Assembly (NCBI GenBank): GCA_026993355.1
Contig: JALWTX010000022.1
Span: 124,001 to 188,000 of the forward strand
Direction of reading: 5' to 3'
Source of the DNA: Flavobacteriales bacterium
GTDB lineage: Bacteria; Bacteroidota; Bacteroidia; Flavobacteriales; Flavobacteriaceae
Length of the DNA stretch: 64,000 nucleotides
Within the stretch, counting starts at the first letter, position 1, and the number at the start of each line of letters is the position of its first letter. The notes beneath the pieces are model-generated. The model was not told the origin of the DNA and did no database searches. It saw only the letters and a list, made by a program, of their open reading frames with translations. Position numbers and translations under genes: made by a program. This document shows, in pieces, positions 16,173 to 24,673 of this stretch.

Positions 16173-17979
16173 GCATTTGTTTTTGATAGGCTTGTCTCAA
16201 CACGCGTCTCATAATCTTGTTAGAAGCTGTTCGCGGTAGTTTTTCTATTATCACTACATCATAAATTTTAAACAAAGGATTGAGTTTTTGTTTAATCAGT
16301 TTTTGTAATTCGTGTTGTAATAATTCTTTGTCAACAATTCCGTTAGGAACGATATACAAAACCAAGCGTGCAGGACCACCTTCGGGCGGGCTGACGGCTA
16401 TGGCAGCAGATTCTGTTACAGCAATATGCGAATTGACCAATTCTTCAATTTGCAACGAACTGACTTTGATACCGCCCAGATTCATACTGTCGTCGGTGCG
16501 CCCCATGACGCGGTAGTAGCCGTTGTCCATACGCTGCAAAAAATCACCGTGACGGCGTAGAAGTTTACCGTCAATTTTTGGGGTACCTTCATAGTAAACT
16601 TGATGATGATCACGATTTAATAATTTGAAAGACAAGCCCATAGCCGGTGGCACTAAAAAGACTTCGCCTTTATCGGATAGCTTGCCCTCTTCGTTAACGA
16701 TGACAAATTCGCTACCCAGTGCCGGCGTTGAAAAAGTGGAAGGGATGTTGGTTTGTATCAATGTGGAGGTTACATAACCACCGCCAATTTCGGTGCCACC
16801 GCAATATTCAATCACCGGTTTGTTACCGGCTAGTTGCATCAGATAAGTCATCTCGTTGGGATTAGAGCTTTCGCCGGTTGAGCTGAAACATTTTATTGCC
16901 GACCAATCAAAGTTTTCCATGGTGCCGGCATTTTTCCATGCTCGCACAATACTTGGCACAACGCCGAGCATATTGACAGTGGCATCTTGTACAAAGCGAC
17001 CGAATGCTTCACTCATCGGACTACCTTCAAACAAGGCAATAGTACCATTGTTGATCAAGGTGGCATAAATGAGCCAAGGTCCCATCATCCAGCCCAAATT
17101 GGTGGGCCATGCCACTACATTACCGCTCTGAATATCATGGTGGTAAAAACCGTCTGCGGCTGATTTTATAGCGGTGGTATGATTCCAAGGAATAGCTTTG
17201 GGATTGCCGGTAGTACCCGACGAAAACAAAACTGTGATAGTGTCTAACGGCGACATTTCTACGGAAACAAATTCTGTTTTGTCCGATAAAAATTCGTCCC
17301 AAAAAAGATCTTGTCGTCTGATACGAACATCTGTATTTTCAATAGCGGGAACGATAACGATTTTTTCAGCACCGGCTTGTAAAACTTTGTCGTAAAGCGG
17401 TAATTTTTTACCACCGCGCAACAGGTAATCTTGTGTAAATACCAATTTGGGCGGGGCAATCTCAAAACGTACTTTAATTTCGTCAGGCGAAAAACTATCG
17501 GCTACCGTTACCACTTGCATGCCGGCTTTGATAGCGGCTAAATAGATGGCTACCGCTTCCACATTCATAGCCATATCAATACCGATAGTATCGCCTTGTT
17601 GCAAGCCATTTTCTATCAAAGCATTGGCAATCCGGTTAATGTATGCTTCCAAATCTTGAAAAGATAAAGTCTGTATAGCGTCGCCGTTTTCTTTTTGATA
17701 GACAATTGCCGTTTGGTCAGGTTTGGCTTTAAAACACGAATCGACAATGTTCATTCGGGCATCTTTAAGCCAAACCGGTTGTTCAATATCGCTATCGTCC
17801 AATACGGTCGAGTAGGGGGTTTTAAGTTGAATATCAAGGGCTTTGACCGTTGTGTCCCAAAAATCTTTCCGGTTGGTGATGGACCATTGGTAAAAATCTT
17901 GGTAATGCTCAAAACCCTTTTTTTGCATTTGTTTATACAGATTGGTAGATTTGATAAAATTGGGTGTTGGTTGCCACAT
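16159..17979 (-). CDS. AMP-forming acyl-CoA synthetase (acetyl-CoA synthetase-like, ANL superfamily)
   Basis: This 606-aa adenylating enzyme has a full ANL domain set. The P-loop VLFSSGTTGNPKAIPWNH lies near residue 252, YCGGTEIGGGYV near 390, GRTDDSMNLGGIKVSSLQIEEL near 490 (hinge), and the catalytic lysine is in LPRTASNKIMRRVLR near the C-terminus. Overall arrangement, including the N-terminal DFWDTTVKALDI region, resembles acetyl/acetoacetyl-CoA synthetase relatives similar to plant AAE17/18. The acid substrate cannot be assigned. It is the first gene of the minus-strand run that continues with GSCFA and the glycosyltransferases, overlapping GSCFA by 14 bases. That suggests its CoA thioester may feed glycan acylation, though a separate metabolic role is equally possible. 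A terminator separates it from udp upstream. Confidence 0.9.
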   Translation of the reverse strand: MWQPTPNFIKSTNLYKQMQKKGFEHYQDFYQWSITNRKDFWDTTVKALDIQLKTPYSTVLDDSDIEQPVWLKDARMNIVDSCFKAKPDQTAIVYQKENGDAIQTLSFQDLEAYINRIANALIENGLQQGDTIGIDMAMNVEAVAIYLAAIKAGMQVVTVADSFSPDEIKVRFEIAPPKLVFTQDYLLRGGKKLPLYDKVLQAGAEKIVIVPAIENTDVRIRRQDLFWDEFLSDKTEFVSVEMSPLDTITVLFSSGTTGNPKAIPWNHTTAIKSAADGFYHHDIQSGNVVAWPTNLGWMMGPWLIYATLINNGTIALFEGSPMSEAFGRFVQDATVNMLGVVPSIVRAWKNAGTMENFDWSAIKCFSSTGESSNPNEMTYLMQLAGNKPVIEYCGGTEIGGGYVTSTLIQTNIPSTFSTPALGSEFVIVNEEGKLSDKGEVFLVPPAMGLSFKLLNRDHHQVYYEGTPKIDGKLLRRHGDFLQRMDNGYYRVMGRTDDSMNLGGIKVSSLQIEELVNSHIAVTESAAIAVSPPEGGPARLVLYIVPNGIVDKELLQHELQKLIKQKLNPLFKIYDVVIIEKLPRTASNKIMRRVLRQAYQKQMHDEV

Positions 17980-18011
17980 GTTTTTTAAATTTAAGTGTCA
18001 TAAAAATACAA

Positions 18012-18040
18012 AAAAACTTGCCACATCTGGACAAGTTTTT
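18012..18040 (-). terminator. Terminator of the uridine phosphorylase gene
   Basis: AAAAACTTG / CAAGTTTTT forms a 9-bp stem with an 11-base loop, followed on the minus strand by a T tract. It lies 24 bases beyond the udp stop and before the acyl-CoA synthetase start. Confidence 0.75.
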
Positions 18041-18047
18041 TACTTAG

Positions 18048-18065
18048 AAGTTTTTATAAAAACTT
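18048..18065 (-). terminator. Second small hairpin at the udp 3' end
   Basis: AAGTTTTT / AAAAACTT, 8-bp stem with a 2-base loop, overlapping the udp stop codon. Its arms resemble the neighbouring terminator arms, so it may be a duplicate or an accessory hairpin. Confidence 0.4.
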
Positions 18066-18942
18066 ATTTAATTAATAATAAACGATCTAAAGTGTATTTG
18101 ATTAAACCATCCACCGGCACGTAAGGATCGGCACTAAAGGTCATATTGGCACGGTTTGCAATTATGGCATTCATAGAGCAGGCATTATGCCCTAATAATT
18201 TGGCCAAACCATAAATAGCTGATGTTTCCATTTCCAAATTACTCATTTTCACCCCATTATATTCAAAAGAATCAAGTTTTTTATTCATTTCCGGATCATA
18301 AAGTGGAATTCGCAATACGCGGCCTTGGGGTCCGAAAAATCCTACAGCTGTTCCGGTAATACCACTGTATACTTTATCTGTCAAAAGAATTTTTTCAAGG
18401 AAATCACTGTTTTTAACAATGTAAGGACGCGCTTTATTATGATCCCAATTGGTATGTTTAATAAAGGCTTCTTCCATTTCGAGTTCTCTGACACCAATAG
18501 CGTCATAATAATGAAGCATTCCGTCCATACCTAAGCCATATTTTCCAAGCACAAAACTATCAACCGGAATATCTGCTTGTAGCGAACCCGATGTACCTAT
18601 ACGTACAATATTTAAAGTTGTATGTGTTTCTTTCACCACCCGTTTTTCCAAATCGATATTGACCAAAGCATCTAGCTCATTCATCACAATATCAATATTA
18701 TCAGGGCCAATCCCTGTGGACATCACCGTTAACTTCTTACCTTTATAATATCCTGTAACTGTATGAAACTCACGTTTTTGTGTTTCAAATTCAATTTTAT
18801 CGAAATGCTTGGCTATACGATCAACTCTTTTTTGGTCGCCCACAAAAATAATTTCATTGGCAATATTTTCAGGATGTAAATTTAAATGATAAACACTTCC
18901 ATCGGGGTTTAATACTAATTCGGATTCTGCTATTCTTCTCAT
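18064..18942 (-). CDS. udp: Uridine phosphorylase-like nucleoside phosphorylase
   Basis: This 292-aa member of the PNP/UDP phosphorylase family cleaves nucleosides with phosphate in pyrimidine salvage. Motifs are EIIFVGDQKRVDRIA near residue 28, VMSTGIGPDNIDIVMNEL near 73, RIGTSGSLQADIPVDSFV near 110 and NLEMETSAIYGLAKLLGH near 233, with the conserved E-M-E. A purine substrate is possible but the length and central region look closer to uridine phosphorylase. I start at the ATG at 18942. The open frame upstream to 19002 encodes a Phe/Ile/Lys-rich stretch from intergenic DNA that also holds the TACTTTAG promoter-like box. A terminator pair follows. Confidence 0.9.
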   Translation of the reverse strand: MRRIAESELVLNPDGSVYHLNLHPENIANEIIFVGDQKRVDRIAKHFDKIEFETQKREFHTVTGYYKGKKLTVMSTGIGPDNIDIVMNELDALVNIDLEKRVVKETHTTLNIVRIGTSGSLQADIPVDSFVLGKYGLGMDGMLHYYDAIGVRELEMEEAFIKHTNWDHNKARPYIVKNSDFLEKILLTDKVYSGITGTAVGFFGPQGRVLRIPLYDPEMNKKLDSFEYNGVKMSNLEMETSAIYGLAKLLGHNACSMNAIIANRANMTFSADPYVPVDGLIKYTLDRLLLIK

Positions 18943-18970
18943 AATTATTTCATTTTTAAAAATAAAAAAA

Positions 18971-18978
18971 CTAAAGTA
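18971..18978 (-). promoter_or_regulatory. Promoter-like box TAnnTTAG for udp
   Basis: On the minus strand TACTTTAG lies 28 bases upstream of the udp ATG. It differs from the usual TAnnTTTG only at one position. The same variant precedes three other genes here. Confidence 0.35.
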
Positions 18979-19134
18979 CAAAAAAATAAAGCTTTGTTTC
19001 AATTAAATCTCTCATAAATTGACAAAAATCAATTAATACGTTTTTCTTTTCAACTTCAAGTATTTTTTTATACATTAATTATGCTTTAAAAAACTTTTTA
19101 ACAAAAAAATGACTTTATTTACTTAAAAAAATTA

Positions 19135-19142
19135 TAATTTAG
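19135..19142 (+). promoter_or_regulatory. Promoter-like box TAnnTTAG for the LOG-family gene
   Basis: TAATTTAG followed by C, 28 bases before the ATG at 19171; a one-base variant of the -7 consensus. Confidence 0.35.
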
Positions 19143-19170
19143 CAGGCTGATAATTTTTAAGAATGGAAGT

Positions 19171-19863
19171 ATGATTGCAAAAAGAACGAAACAAAAAGAT
19201 TGGAATAGCATTAAAACCAATGATTCATGGCAAATATTCAAAATAATGTCGGAATTTGTAGAGGGTTTTGAAAAAATGAATAAAATTGGGCCATCCGTTA
19301 CCATATTTGGTTCAGCAAGAACCAAAAAGGATGCCGAACATTATAAAATAGCGCAAAAGATAGCGAAAAAATTAGCTAAAGAAGGTTTTGGCATTATCAC
19401 CGGTGGGGGGCCGGGTATTATGGAAGCTGCTAACAAAGGAGCACAAAAAGGAAAAGGAGCTTCTGCCGGTTTAAATATCGTTTTGCCTTTTGAACAAGAG
19501 GCCAATCCCTTTATTGATCCGGACAAATTGGTAGATTTTAATTATTTTTTTGTCCGGAAGGTTATGTTTGTTAAATATGCGCAAGCATTTGTCGTAATGC
19601 CGGGCGGATTTGGTACTTTGGATGAATTATTTGAAGCTTTAACTTTAATCCAAACCAAAAAAATTGAAAAATTCCCCGTTATTTTATTTGACACCAAATT
19701 TTGGGGAGGTTTAATTGCTTGGATAAAGAAAACACTCTTAGAAGAATATCAATACATTAGCCCACAGGATTTGGATTTGATACATTTGACTGACGATCCT
19801 GATGAAGTGGTTAAAATTATTGTCGATTTTTATAAAAAACGAAATTTGACACCAAATTTTTAA
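19171..19863 (+). CDS. LOG-family protein (TIGR00730 Rossmann fold; possible nucleoside-5'-monophosphate phosphoribohydrolase)
   Basis: This 230-aa cytosolic protein carries both LOG signatures: GIITGGGPGIMEAANKGA near residue 76 and VMPGGFGTLDELFEALT near 143, the PGGxGTxxE catalytic motif. Characterised LOG enzymes remove ribose 5'-phosphate from cytokinin or purine nucleotides; in most bacteria the physiological substrate is AMP-like or unknown. The N-terminal 40 residues are helical and charged. It is the first gene of a plus-strand run (29 bases before the nuclease gene). That association has no obvious metabolic logic, so it may be only cotranscription. Confidence 0.93.
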   Translation: MIAKRTKQKDWNSIKTNDSWQIFKIMSEFVEGFEKMNKIGPSVTIFGSARTKKDAEHYKIAQKIAKKLAKEGFGIITGGGPGIMEAANKGAQKGKGASAGLNIVLPFEQEANPFIDPDKLVDFNYFFVRKVMFVKYAQAFVVMPGGFGTLDELFEALTLIQTKKIEKFPVILFDTKFWGGLIAWIKKTLLEEYQYISPQDLDLIHLTDDPDEVVKIIVDFYKKRNLTPNF

Positions 19864-19892
19864 ATTGAACAAACAACAAACAAACATTATAT

Positions 19893-21149
19893 ATGCAAAC
19901 TTTAAACAAAACCTTTTTAAGTTTTGGGTTATTTTTTATCACCCTGTATCTAACGGCACAAACACCAATTAAATTAATGAGTTACAACCTGTTACATTAT
20001 CCTACAGGTACCGGTATAGATAGAAAAGATAATTTGAAATATATTTTGGACACATATCAGCCGGATATATTTATGGCTTGTGAAATAGAAAATGGCACGG
20101 GTGCTGATGAAATATTAAATTATTGTTTAGGAACCCAGAAATTTGCTTCCTCAAGTTTTACTTACAATCATTCCGGTAGTCAATACCCCTTACAACAAAT
20201 GTTGTATTATAACAAATTTAAATTTGAACTCGTAAACGAAACATATTTAACCACCTATGTTCGTGACATCAATCATTATACCCTTAAGCTTTTAACTGAC
20301 AATACGTCGGACAATATTTATATTGAGGTATATGTGGCCCATTTAAAAGCAGGGGCCGATTCAACAAACTCATCTAATAATGATACAAGTAATGAAAATG
20401 CACGCCGTGACATGGTACAAGTTTTTGTTGATGACTTAGCCAATATTCCGTCTGATCATTTTGTCATCTTTGCAGGTGATTTTAATTTGTATACTTACCA
20501 AGAGCCTGCCTATCAAAAAATAATTGATCCCAACAATGCTATTGTAATGAAAGATCCCATCCATAGAGAAGGACCTTGGCATAACAACATCCAATATAAA
20601 GATATTTTTACACAATCGACCCATAGTACTTCTGCCAACAGCTATGTAGGTGGTGGTTTAGATGACCGTTTCGATTTTATTATGATGTCGCAAAACTTAT
20701 TGAATAATCCTGTTTTGCATTATACCTCAAACACATACAAATCTTTTGGCAACAATGGCACCTGTTTTAATAAAGCCATAAATAGCTCTTACTGCAGTGG
20801 TAATCTTTATGATGACACATTGCGGGAAAATTTATATACCATGAGCGATCATTTACCCGTGGTGGCAAGCTTGCAAACAACGGCCACTTTATCGGTAAAT
20901 AAAGAAAATTTATTGGTTACACGCATCAATGAAGGGACCTATGTACAAAGCACTTTAAGTTTGCATTCAGATGGTACTCTGCCAATGAATGTGCAAATTT
21001 TTAATTCGCTGGGACAAAGATTATTAAGTGTTCTATCTTATCAACCCGATATGCCTATTAATATCAGCACCTTGTCGCAAGGCATTTATTTTTTACACTT
21101 GCAAAGCGGTCAAAAACAACAAGTCATAAAATTTGTCAAAATACCTTAA
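19893..21149 (+). CDS. Secreted endonuclease/exonuclease/phosphatase-family protein with T9SS sorting domain
   Basis: This 418-aa protein has a signal peptide (MQTLNKTFLSFGLFFITLYLTAQ). A catalytic EEP/DNase I-like domain spans residues 26-325: IKLMSYNLLHY, the metal-binding Glu in MACEIENG, FAGDFNLYT and the terminal SDHLPVVA. The last 80 residues form a type A T9SS C-terminal domain (FNSLGQRLLSV, INISTLSQGIYFLHLQSG, QQVIKFVK), so it is exported and probably attached to the cell surface. It may degrade extracellular DNA for nutrients or act as a phosphodiesterase. Its last 17 bases overlap the next gene. Confidence 0.93.
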   Translation: MQTLNKTFLSFGLFFITLYLTAQTPIKLMSYNLLHYPTGTGIDRKDNLKYILDTYQPDIFMACEIENGTGADEILNYCLGTQKFASSSFTYNHSGSQYPLQQMLYYNKFKFELVNETYLTTYVRDINHYTLKLLTDNTSDNIYIEVYVAHLKAGADSTNSSNNDTSNENARRDMVQVFVDDLANIPSDHFVIFAGDFNLYTYQEPAYQKIIDPNNAIVMKDPIHREGPWHNNIQYKDIFTQSTHSTSANSYVGGGLDDRFDFIMMSQNLLNNPVLHYTSNTYKSFGNNGTCFNKAINSSYCSGNLYDDTLRENLYTMSDHLPVVASLQTTATLSVNKENLLVTRINEGTYVQSTLSLHSDGTLPMNVQIFNSLGQRLLSVLSYQPDMPINISTLSQGIYFLHLQSGQKQQVIKFVKIP

Positions 21150-23904
21150 ATATTATCTTTTCCCCATTATTTTCAGCCTAAATATAAGTCTATGGGGGCA
21201 AATAAATATTTGGCAGCAACAGCTAAAAATACGATTTGACAGTTTGACAAATGAAATTGGGATTATCCAAAAAACCGGTATAAGAAATGATTATGACAAA
21301 CCCATCAGCCGGCTTGTTTGGTTAAACTGGGCCAATGCATACAGTCATAAGCATACAGCTTTGGCCCGGCGAATTATGGAAAATTACAAGTTAAACTTTC
21401 ATTTTGCCCCTAAAAAACAACAAGGTTATGTTCATTTAAATGAAATATGGATAAATAGCCAACAAAAAACAGAAGACTTTAAACCGCTTTCTGACGATGT
21501 ATTTAGTATTGATTTAGATAAAAATTTGAATTCCGGCGACAGTTTGGTTTTTATTTTTAAATACGTTGTAAAATTACCGCACGCAAAATTTACCGGTTAC
21601 GGTATCGATAAAAACAAAAACATTTTTTTAAAAAATTTTTATTATCAAGTTATTCCTCTAAGCGATCAAATATATAGTGACAAAAACATTGATGACTATC
21701 CGGCATCGCCGGTTTTGTTTGATATAAAGTTAGAGAATTTCCGGTCAAAAAAAAATATTTGGAGCAATTTGGGGCATCATAAAGAACATTTAAAATCCTT
21801 CGCAAAAAATTTAACCATTGAAATAACCGACAAAAGTTATCAGGTTTTAAATGTAGATTCACTTCAAATTATTTGGCCAGGTAATGCTAAATTAGCCATT
21901 GATTTTCAACAAAAAAAGTTGTCTGAAATAATTAATTTTATTCGTCAAAAACATGGTTTATTTCTATCTCACCATGTTTTTATCAACCGGCAAGATTTAA
22001 AAAATCATAAAATTTATGGATTAGACTTGTTGCCAAATTTTCTTAATCCATATCCCGAAACTATAAAATGGGAACTATCCATATTACAACAATTGGCTTA
22101 TAACAACTTATTAAATTTGAATATTGACAGACGTAAAAACCCATGGTTAGTCGATGGTTTGGTCAATTATTTGATATATAGTTATATTCAAACTTTTTAT
22201 CCGGAATTTAAACTAATAGGTAAACTGGCAAACTTTAAATTATTACGATACTATTATGCTTCGCAAGTCAAATTAACAGAAAAATATCCTTGGTTATATT
22301 TATATATGGCGCGTATGAATAAAGACCAAGCATTATTTACATCCTTAGATTCCTTGACCAATTTTAACCGCAATGTTGCTTCTCCCTATAAAGCAGCATT
22401 GGGTTTCAAAATGCTTCAAGACCAAAATAGAAGTTTTCAAAAAAAACTGAAAAAATTTTTATTAAGCGGTCAAAAAAAGTGGCTTAGCCCAAGCTTATTT
22501 GAAAAATATGTTGTTTTGCCGGAACAAAAACAATGGTTTAAACTTTATTTTAAAACCACGTCAAAATTTGATTATAAATTAAAAAAAACGAAAATATACC
22601 ACGATACAATTGTTCTGACAATAAAAAATAAAACACATCAACTATTGCCTTTAACTATTTTTGGTTTAAATAATAATCGCTTGGCTTATGCCAAAGCTAT
22701 AAAAAGTTTTAAAAATGATACCCTCATTAAGATTAAACCATCTATTCCACTTGACTATATCGGCTTAAATTATTTTAATGATTATCCGGAATTACAAATT
22801 AACAATAATTATAAAAAAGTGAAATATCATTTATTGGATAAAGGCATTCAAATAAGACCGTACCGTGATTTTAAAAATCCCTTAAAACATCAATTATTTG
22901 TCAATCCTTTTCTGGCTTATAACTACTATGATGGATTAATTGTCGGAATGCAATTTTTTAATGAAAGTTTTTTGCACAATCATTTTAATTATATTTTGAC
23001 ACCGGCTTACGGAACAAAAAATAACAGTTTAACCGGAAGTTTTTCTATAGGCAATACTAATTATTTTAACCAAGCATCTTTATACGGCATAAATTATGGT
23101 TTTAAATATAGCTTTTTTCATTACAATCATAATTTAGTCTATCGTAAATATAGTCCAAGTCTTACCTTCAAATTCAGATCACCGTATTTGAGACAAAGAA
23201 AAGGCTTTAATTTTAAGCTAAAATATCTGTATATAGATAAAGATCCAATGGGCAGTATTCCGGGTGAAACAGATCAATATCAAATCTTGGATTTTAAAGC
23301 ACATTTTTATAACATTAATGTCCTAAAAGATGTATTTTTAAACACAGACTTTCAGCTGTCTAAATTATTTAGTAAAATTTCTACAACTTTTCGTTACCGG
23401 TTTTTAACCGATCAAAACAGACAATGGGATTTTCGTTTCTATTTAGGTAAATTTATTTACAACAAAACCCAATCCGATTATTTTTCGTTTGCGTTAGACC
23501 GGCCCACAGATTATTTATTTCAGTACAATTATTATGGGCGTTCAGAAACCAGCGGTATTTTTCATCAACAATTTATTTGGGCTGAAGGTGGTTTTAAAAG
23601 TTTTTATCCGCATCAATTTGCCAACGATTATATCATCAGTCATAATCTTAATATCGGCCTTTGGAAATGGTTTAACCTATATACCGATTGGGCATGGCTT
23701 AAACAAGTTCGCAAACCCGTAAATTTTTATTATGATGGGGGGATAAGAATTAATTTAATACAAGATTATTTTGAGATTTTCCTGCCGGTTTATGCCAATA
23801 AGCATTGGGAAATCACTCAAGATAATTATATATCAAAAATTCGTTTTATATTTACGATGGATGCTAAAAATTTGATGAAAATGTTTGGGCGGAGTTGGTA
23901 TTAA
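21133..23904 (+). CDS. M1-like pseudopeptidase with predicted C-terminal outer-membrane beta-barrel
   Basis: This 923-aa protein has a signal peptide (KYYLFPIIFSLNISLWGQ). Its first half resembles gluzincin M1 peptidases of Flavobacteriia. PWLVDGLVNYLIYSY (near 337) matches the M1 block around WLNEGFA. Counting back 23 residues to where HExxH should be gives LQQLA (318-322), and the downstream Glu ligand is Asp. All zinc ligands therefore look lost and activity is unlikely. Residues about 600-923 are rich in alternating aromatic and polar strands (FNYILTPAYG, LTGSFSIGNTNYF, FRFYLGKF), consistent with a beta-barrel. TTG at 21133 is the only start that keeps the signal peptide, since a stop lies one codon upstream. 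It overlaps the nuclease gene by 17 bases. Confidence 0.8.
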   Translation: MSKYLKYYLFPIIFSLNISLWGQINIWQQQLKIRFDSLTNEIGIIQKTGIRNDYDKPISRLVWLNWANAYSHKHTALARRIMENYKLNFHFAPKKQQGYVHLNEIWINSQQKTEDFKPLSDDVFSIDLDKNLNSGDSLVFIFKYVVKLPHAKFTGYGIDKNKNIFLKNFYYQVIPLSDQIYSDKNIDDYPASPVLFDIKLENFRSKKNIWSNLGHHKEHLKSFAKNLTIEITDKSYQVLNVDSLQIIWPGNAKLAIDFQQKKLSEIINFIRQKHGLFLSHHVFINRQDLKNHKIYGLDLLPNFLNPYPETIKWELSILQQLAYNNLLNLNIDRRKNPWLVDGLVNYLIYSYIQTFYPEFKLIGKLANFKLLRYYYASQVKLTEKYPWLYLYMARMNKDQALFTSLDSLTNFNRNVASPYKAALGFKMLQDQNRSFQKKLKKFLLSGQKKWLSPSLFEKYVVLPEQKQWFKLYFKTTSKFDYKLKKTKIYHDTIVLTIKNKTHQLLPLTIFGLNNNRLAYAKAIKSFKNDTLIKIKPSIPLDYIGLNYFNDYPELQINNNYKKVKYHLLDKGIQIRPYRDFKNPLKHQLFVNPFLAYNYYDGLIVGMQFFNESFLHNHFNYILTPAYGTKNNSLTGSFSIGNTNYFNQASLYGINYGFKYSFFHYNHNLVYRKYSPSLTFKFRSPYLRQRKGFNFKLKYLYIDKDPMGSIPGETDQYQILDFKAHFYNINVLKDVFLNTDFQLSKLFSKISTTFRYRFLTDQNRQWDFRFYLGKFIYNKTQSDYFSFALDRPTDYLFQYNYYGRSETSGIFHQQFIWAEGGFKSFYPHQFANDYIISHNLNIGLWKWFNLYTDWAWLKQVRKPVNFYYDGGIRINLIQDYFEIFLPVYANKHWEITQDNYISKIRFIFTMDAKNLMKMFGRSWY

Positions 23905-23916
23905 AAACAGTATTTT

Positions 23917-24651
23917 ATGACACTTGATATAAAAAACTTAGATATTGGTTATCCGGGAAAAACGGTACTCAAAAATATTAATCTTTCTGCAAAAAAAAGT
24001 GATTTTATTACTTTGATTGGTAAGAATGGTGCCGGTAAATCGACTTTTTTAAAAACTATTGCCAATATTTTGCCCGCAAAAATAGGTCAGATTATCGTAA
24101 ATAACCAAAACATTACTGATTTGACAAATTTGGACCGAAGCAATTTGGTGAGTATTGTTTTAACTGACAAAATTGATATTCCTCTAAAAGTTTATGAATT
24201 TATTGCACTGGGGCGGCAAAATTACACCGGTTTTATGGCTAACTTGCGTCCAAAGGATATAAATTTTATAGAAAAGACCATAGATTACTTGAATTTAAAA
24301 CACTTAATAAACCGGTCTATAACAGAAATTAGTGATGGTGAATATCAAAAAACAATTATAGCCAGAGCTTTAGTCCAAGACACCCCCATATTACTTTTAG
24401 ATGAACCAACCACACACTTGGACTTAGAAAATAAAGCACTGTTGATACGGCAATTAAGAGAAGTAAGTAAAAATAAAATTGTTATACTATCCACACATGA
24501 TTTGAATTTGATTTTGCCTAAAACCGACAAAATTTGGCTTACAAAGGACGGAACAATCACGGAATATGAAAAAAACAAATTGCCGGACAATTTTTTCAAT
24601 CAAGAATTATTAAAATTTGATAAAAATTGTGAAATATTCAGGTTGGTTTAA
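23917..24651 (+). CDS. ABC transporter ATP-binding protein, iron/cobalamin (FecE/BtuD) type, orphan
   Basis: This 244-aa nucleotide-binding subunit has Walker A LIGKNGAGKSTFLK (residues 33-46), a Q-loop region replaced by SIVLTDKID, the signature ISDGEYQK near 139, Walker B PILLLDEPTTHLDL near 158 and the H-loop STHDL near 191. The layout is that of siderophore, hemin or cobalamin importers. The signature reads ISDGE instead of LSGGQ. No permease or binding protein is adjacent, so a partner must be encoded elsewhere if it transports. It follows the pseudopeptidase by 12 bases and is probably last in that operon. Its final codons form half of a terminator hairpin shared with the PAS array. Confidence 0.9.
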   Translation: MTLDIKNLDIGYPGKTVLKNINLSAKKSDFITLIGKNGAGKSTFLKTIANILPAKIGQIIVNNQNITDLTNLDRSNLVSIVLTDKIDIPLKVYEFIALGRQNYTGFMANLRPKDINFIEKTIDYLNLKHLINRSITEISDGEYQKTIIARALVQDTPILLLDEPTTHLDLENKALLIRQLREVSKNKIVILSTHDLNLILPKTDKIWLTKDGTITEYEKNKLPDNFFNQELLKFDKNCEIFRLV

Positions 24652-24673
24652 TCAAGCTTTTTAAAACCAACCT
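24640..24673. terminator. Bidirectional terminator built from the ends of two convergent genes
   Basis: AGGTTGGTTT (24640-24649) pairs with AAACCAACCT (24664-24673), a perfect 10-bp stem with a 14-base loop. The left arm encodes the end of the ABC ATPase and the right arm encodes Gly-Trp-Phe at the end of PAS protein 1. Only 9 bases separate the two stops. A T-rich run follows on the plus strand. Confidence 0.7.

Noticed and set aside
21133-23904. Active M1 aminopeptidase
   Set aside because: No HExxH anywhere near the expected position, and the third ligand Glu is Asp.
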